A stretch of DNA of 64,000 bases from Pseudodesulfovibrio aespoeensis Aspo-2 (GTDB lineage: Bacteria > Desulfobacterota > Desulfovibrionia > Desulfovibrionales > Desulfovibrionaceae), in contig NC_014844.1 of NCBI RefSeq assembly GCF_000176915.2, positions 1,302,001 through 1,366,000 on the forward strand, given 5' to 3'. Under the pieces are notes generated by a model. That model was not told the DNA's origin, ran no database searches, and saw only the letters and a list, made by a program, of their open reading frames with translations. This document shows positions 62,300 to 64,000 of this stretch, one piece after another; positions within the stretch are counted from its first letter, which is position 1; each line of letters opens with the position of its first letter. The translations under genes and the position numbers were made by a program.

Positions 62300-63180
62300 T
62301 GCGGTTCCGTTTTCGCGGCACACGGGGCTCGCTGCCCGCGCCCGGCCCGGACACGGTCAGGTACGGGGGCAACACCACCTGCATCGAGGTCCGATCAGAC
62401 GCGGGCGAGTTGATCATCCTCGACGCAGGCACCGGCATCCGAGAGCTCGGCATCGAGCTGATGGCGGCCCGGCCCGTCAAGTGCCATATTTTCATCAGCC
62501 ACACCCACTGGGACCACATCCACGGACTGCCGTTCTTTCTCCCCCTGTTCACGCCGGGCAACGCTGTCACTCTCTACGGCCCGCCCGACCCGCTGGCCAT
62601 GACCGGCATTGAGGCCGTGTTGAGCAAGCAGATGGAATACCCGCACTTTCCCGTGCGCGTGGCCGAGCTGCGGGCGGATATCGCCTACAGGACGCTGGCT
62701 GACAGGCAGGCCGTGGACCTCGGATTTGCCACTGTCTCGACCCTGCTCATGAACCATCCGGCCATGGATTTCGGCTGCAAGGTGCGCTGTGACGGCAAGA
62801 CCCTGTTCTTTACCGGTGATCACGAGCCGTATTACAACATTTATGCGCCGGGCGACGCGGACTTCGAGGAATATGGGCGGATCGTGGACGAGCGAAACAA
62901 AGCGCTCACGGATTTCCTGCGCGGTGTGGACATCCTGGTGGCGGACGCCCAATATGCCGAGGAGGAATACCGGACGCGGCGCGGCTGGGGGCATTCCACT
63001 TTTGAGCGGACCCTCTCGCTGGCCAGAGAGGCGGGCATTGCCAGGGTCTACCTGACCCATCACGAGACGACCCGGACCGATGACGAGATGGACGTCATCC
63101 TCGCCAGGCTGCGCCGCGAGTGGGAGGGATGTGGGTTTGATTTTGACATGGCCCGCGAAGGAGACGACCTTGTCGCCTGA
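62299..63180 (+). CDS. Metallo-beta-lactamase-fold hydrolase
   Basis: 293 aa. RFRGTRGSLPAPG start, and HTHWDH with His68, His70, Asp72 and His73 as the metal site. MNHPAMDFG, FTGDHEP and LTHHETTRTDDEMD supply the later ligands. The fold is of the RNase Z/PhnP-like branch. It is coupled to the HDOD gene and stands ahead of a receiver gene, so a signalling nucleotide or phosphodiester substrate is likelier than phosphonate catabolism. Confidence 0.85.
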   Translation: MRFRFRGTRGSLPAPGPDTVRYGGNTTCIEVRSDAGELIILDAGTGIRELGIELMAARPVKCHIFISHTHWDHIHGLPFFLPLFTPGNAVTLYGPPDPLAMTGIEAVLSKQMEYPHFPVRVAELRADIAYRTLADRQAVDLGFATVSTLLMNHPAMDFGCKVRCDGKTLFFTGDHEPYYNIYAPGDADFEEYGRIVDERNKALTDFLRGVDILVADAQYAEEEYRTRRGWGHSTFERTLSLAREAGIARVYLTHHETTRTDDEMDVILARLRREWEGCGFDFDMAREGDDLVA

Positions 63181-63290
63181 GTTACAATTATCCCCACGGT
63201 CAATGTCTCGGAATGGTTGCTTTTTGCGCAAAACAATGCGATGAGTACCAACGGCGGCAAAAGGTCAATATAGACTATCAGGAGGAGATG

Positions 63291-63686
63291 ATGAAAGCGT
63301 TGATCGTGGATGATGACTTTTACAGCAGAAACATGATTCACGAAATCCTCCGCCCTGTGGCGCGGTGTGACATCGCGGTGAACGGGGAAGAGGCCATAGA
63401 GGCGTTCCGCCGGGGATTGATGGCCGCGGCTCCCTACGACCTCATCTGCCTTGATCTCCTCATGCCGGAGCTCGACGGCCAGCAGGCCCTGCGCGAGATT
63501 CGGGCCATAGAGCAGGAATTCGACGTGGCCCCGCGCAACGAGGCCAAGGTCATTGTCACCACCATGCTCGACGACGAGAAGGAGACCCATGACGCTTTTT
63601 TTCTCGGCGGAGCCACCTCCTACCTCGTCAAGCCCATTGATGAGGAAAAATTATTGAACGAAATCAAGAGCCTCGGACTGCTATAA
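63291..63686 (+). CDS. Single-domain response regulator
   Basis: 131 aa receiver (KALIVDDDFYSRN, Asp55 in ICLDLLMPELDG, VKPIDEEKL). ATG 63291 is spaced well from GGAGG at 63281; the ATG at 63288 is three bases earlier. A 15-residue insert (EIRAIEQEFDVAPRNEA) lies between the Asp and the conserved Thr. No output domain. Followed by a terminator. Confidence 0.92.
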   Translation: MKALIVDDDFYSRNMIHEILRPVARCDIAVNGEEAIEAFRRGLMAAAPYDLICLDLLMPELDGQQALREIRAIEQEFDVAPRNEAKVIVTTMLDDEKETHDAFFLGGATSYLVKPIDEEKLLNEIKSLGLL

Positions 63687-63720
63687 CCCGTCCGATCCTT
63701 TTCCCCGATGCCGATTCGCG

Positions 63721-63757
63721 AGCCGGGAGCCGTATCTGCAGCACGGCCCCGGCTTTT
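63721..63757 (+). terminator. Terminator after the receiver gene
   Basis: AGCCGGG(A)GCCGT paired with ACGGC-CCCGGCT, one bulge, followed by TTTT. Confidence 0.8.
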
Positions 63758-63866
63758 TGCGCACATGGGTATTTGAAGTCGGCGGCGTTTTCTAATATGA
63801 TATCTTTTTGCGCGGCATTATCTCTCCCCTGCACGGCGGGGGTCATTATACACAGGATTGTGATGC

Positions 63867-64000
63867 ATGAGCCAGATACTTGGTGTGAAATTCAATGACT
63901 ACGGTCAGGTATACTATTTCGGCTCCGGGCCGTTCGTGGTCCGCGAAGGGCAGCACGTCATCGTCAAGACCGACCAGGGCATGGGCCTTGGCAAGGTCAT
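63867..64000 (+). CDS. PSP1/RicT-like protein (start only)
   Basis: 44 codons before the right edge. SQILGVKFNDYGQVYYFGSG then VREGQHVIVKTDQGMGLGKV is the start of a PSP1 domain. RicT-like PSP1 proteins bind Fe-S clusters and affect RNA processing in Bacillus. ATG 63867 chosen by homology; an overlapping upstream ATG at 63863 is out of frame. Confidence 0.75.
   Translation, partial: MSQILGVKFNDYGQVYYFGSGPFVVREGQHVIVKTDQGMGLGKV

Noticed and set aside
62299..63180. Metallo-beta-lactamase protein as PhnP
   Set aside because: Shares the fold and HxHxDH motif, but lies 25 kb from the phn locus, coupled to HDOD and receiver genes, so the phosphonate role is not supported.
1..64000. CRISPR arrays, rRNA operons or complete insertion sequences
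   Set aside because: No regularly spaced repeats, rRNA sequence or transposase reading frames were seen.

Overview
The window looks like a stretch of chromosome from a sulfate-reducing deltaproteobacterium of the Desulfovibrio/Pseudodesulfovibrio type. The reasons are high GC, selenocysteine machinery (selA, selB), anaerobic molybdopterin oxidoreductases with iron-sulfur partners, many HAMP/PAS/HDOD signalling proteins, and a GAK-type cassette of the sort known from sulfate reducers. The genus is an inference; no rRNA is present.

Layout. 1-8003: an operon with the end of a periplasmic binding protein, two sugar/polyol-type ABC permeases, two MalK-like ATPases with complementary degenerate motifs, a radical SAM/SPASM-like protein, and a molybdopterin oxidoreductase fused to a glutamine-amidotransferase domain. 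8004-9170: a frameshifted integrase relic next to tRNA-Leu. 9664-12324: an AEC-family permease, a TetR regulator and a divergent flavodoxin/ferredoxin (EFR1-type) protein. 12430-13736: a 1.3 kb AT-rich islet between tRNA-Arg(TCT) and a decayed copy of its 3' half. It carries one gene, a stand-alone cyclodipeptide synthase. 13926-22863: housekeeping (folC, selA, M18 aminopeptidase, VOC protein, selB, SYLF lipoprotein, tRNA-His, murA). 23259-25418: malate synthase G.

25514-37372: a complete carbon-phosphorus lyase locus. phnF, a hexapeptide acetyltransferase, a 2H phosphoesterase (DUF1045) and phnN lie on the minus strand; phnGHIJKLM and phnCDE are divergent on the plus strand. No phnP is seen, and the DUF1045 protein is the best local candidate to replace it. 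37597-46379: an extended GAK cassette (XXXCH protein, PHP-like protein, three amphi-Trp proteins, PhoU-APH fusion, ATP-grasp, HprK-related kinase, CofD-like protein, ParA ATPase). Its biochemistry is unknown to me and it is the largest poorly understood system here.

46533-51239: a thiosulfate/polysulfide-reductase-like catalytic subunit, its divergent four-cluster ferredoxin partner, a TauE/SafE exporter and a membrane protein. 51299-58894: a PH-like membrane protein, then a co-directional signalling run (PhnD-like binding lipoprotein, hybrid-sensor histidine kinase, receiver protein, PEP-synthase-like protein, phosphatase/YkgJ fusion). 58908-64000: ComEC, HDOD, metallo-beta-lactamase-fold and receiver proteins, then the start of a PSP1/RicT-like gene.

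The two observations I rate highest are the cyclodipeptide synthase islet at tRNA-Arg and the extended GAK cassette. Next come the molybdoenzyme-amidotransferase fusion with its possible internal start, and the asymmetric ABC ATPase pair. All calls come from reading the sequence; no database search was run.
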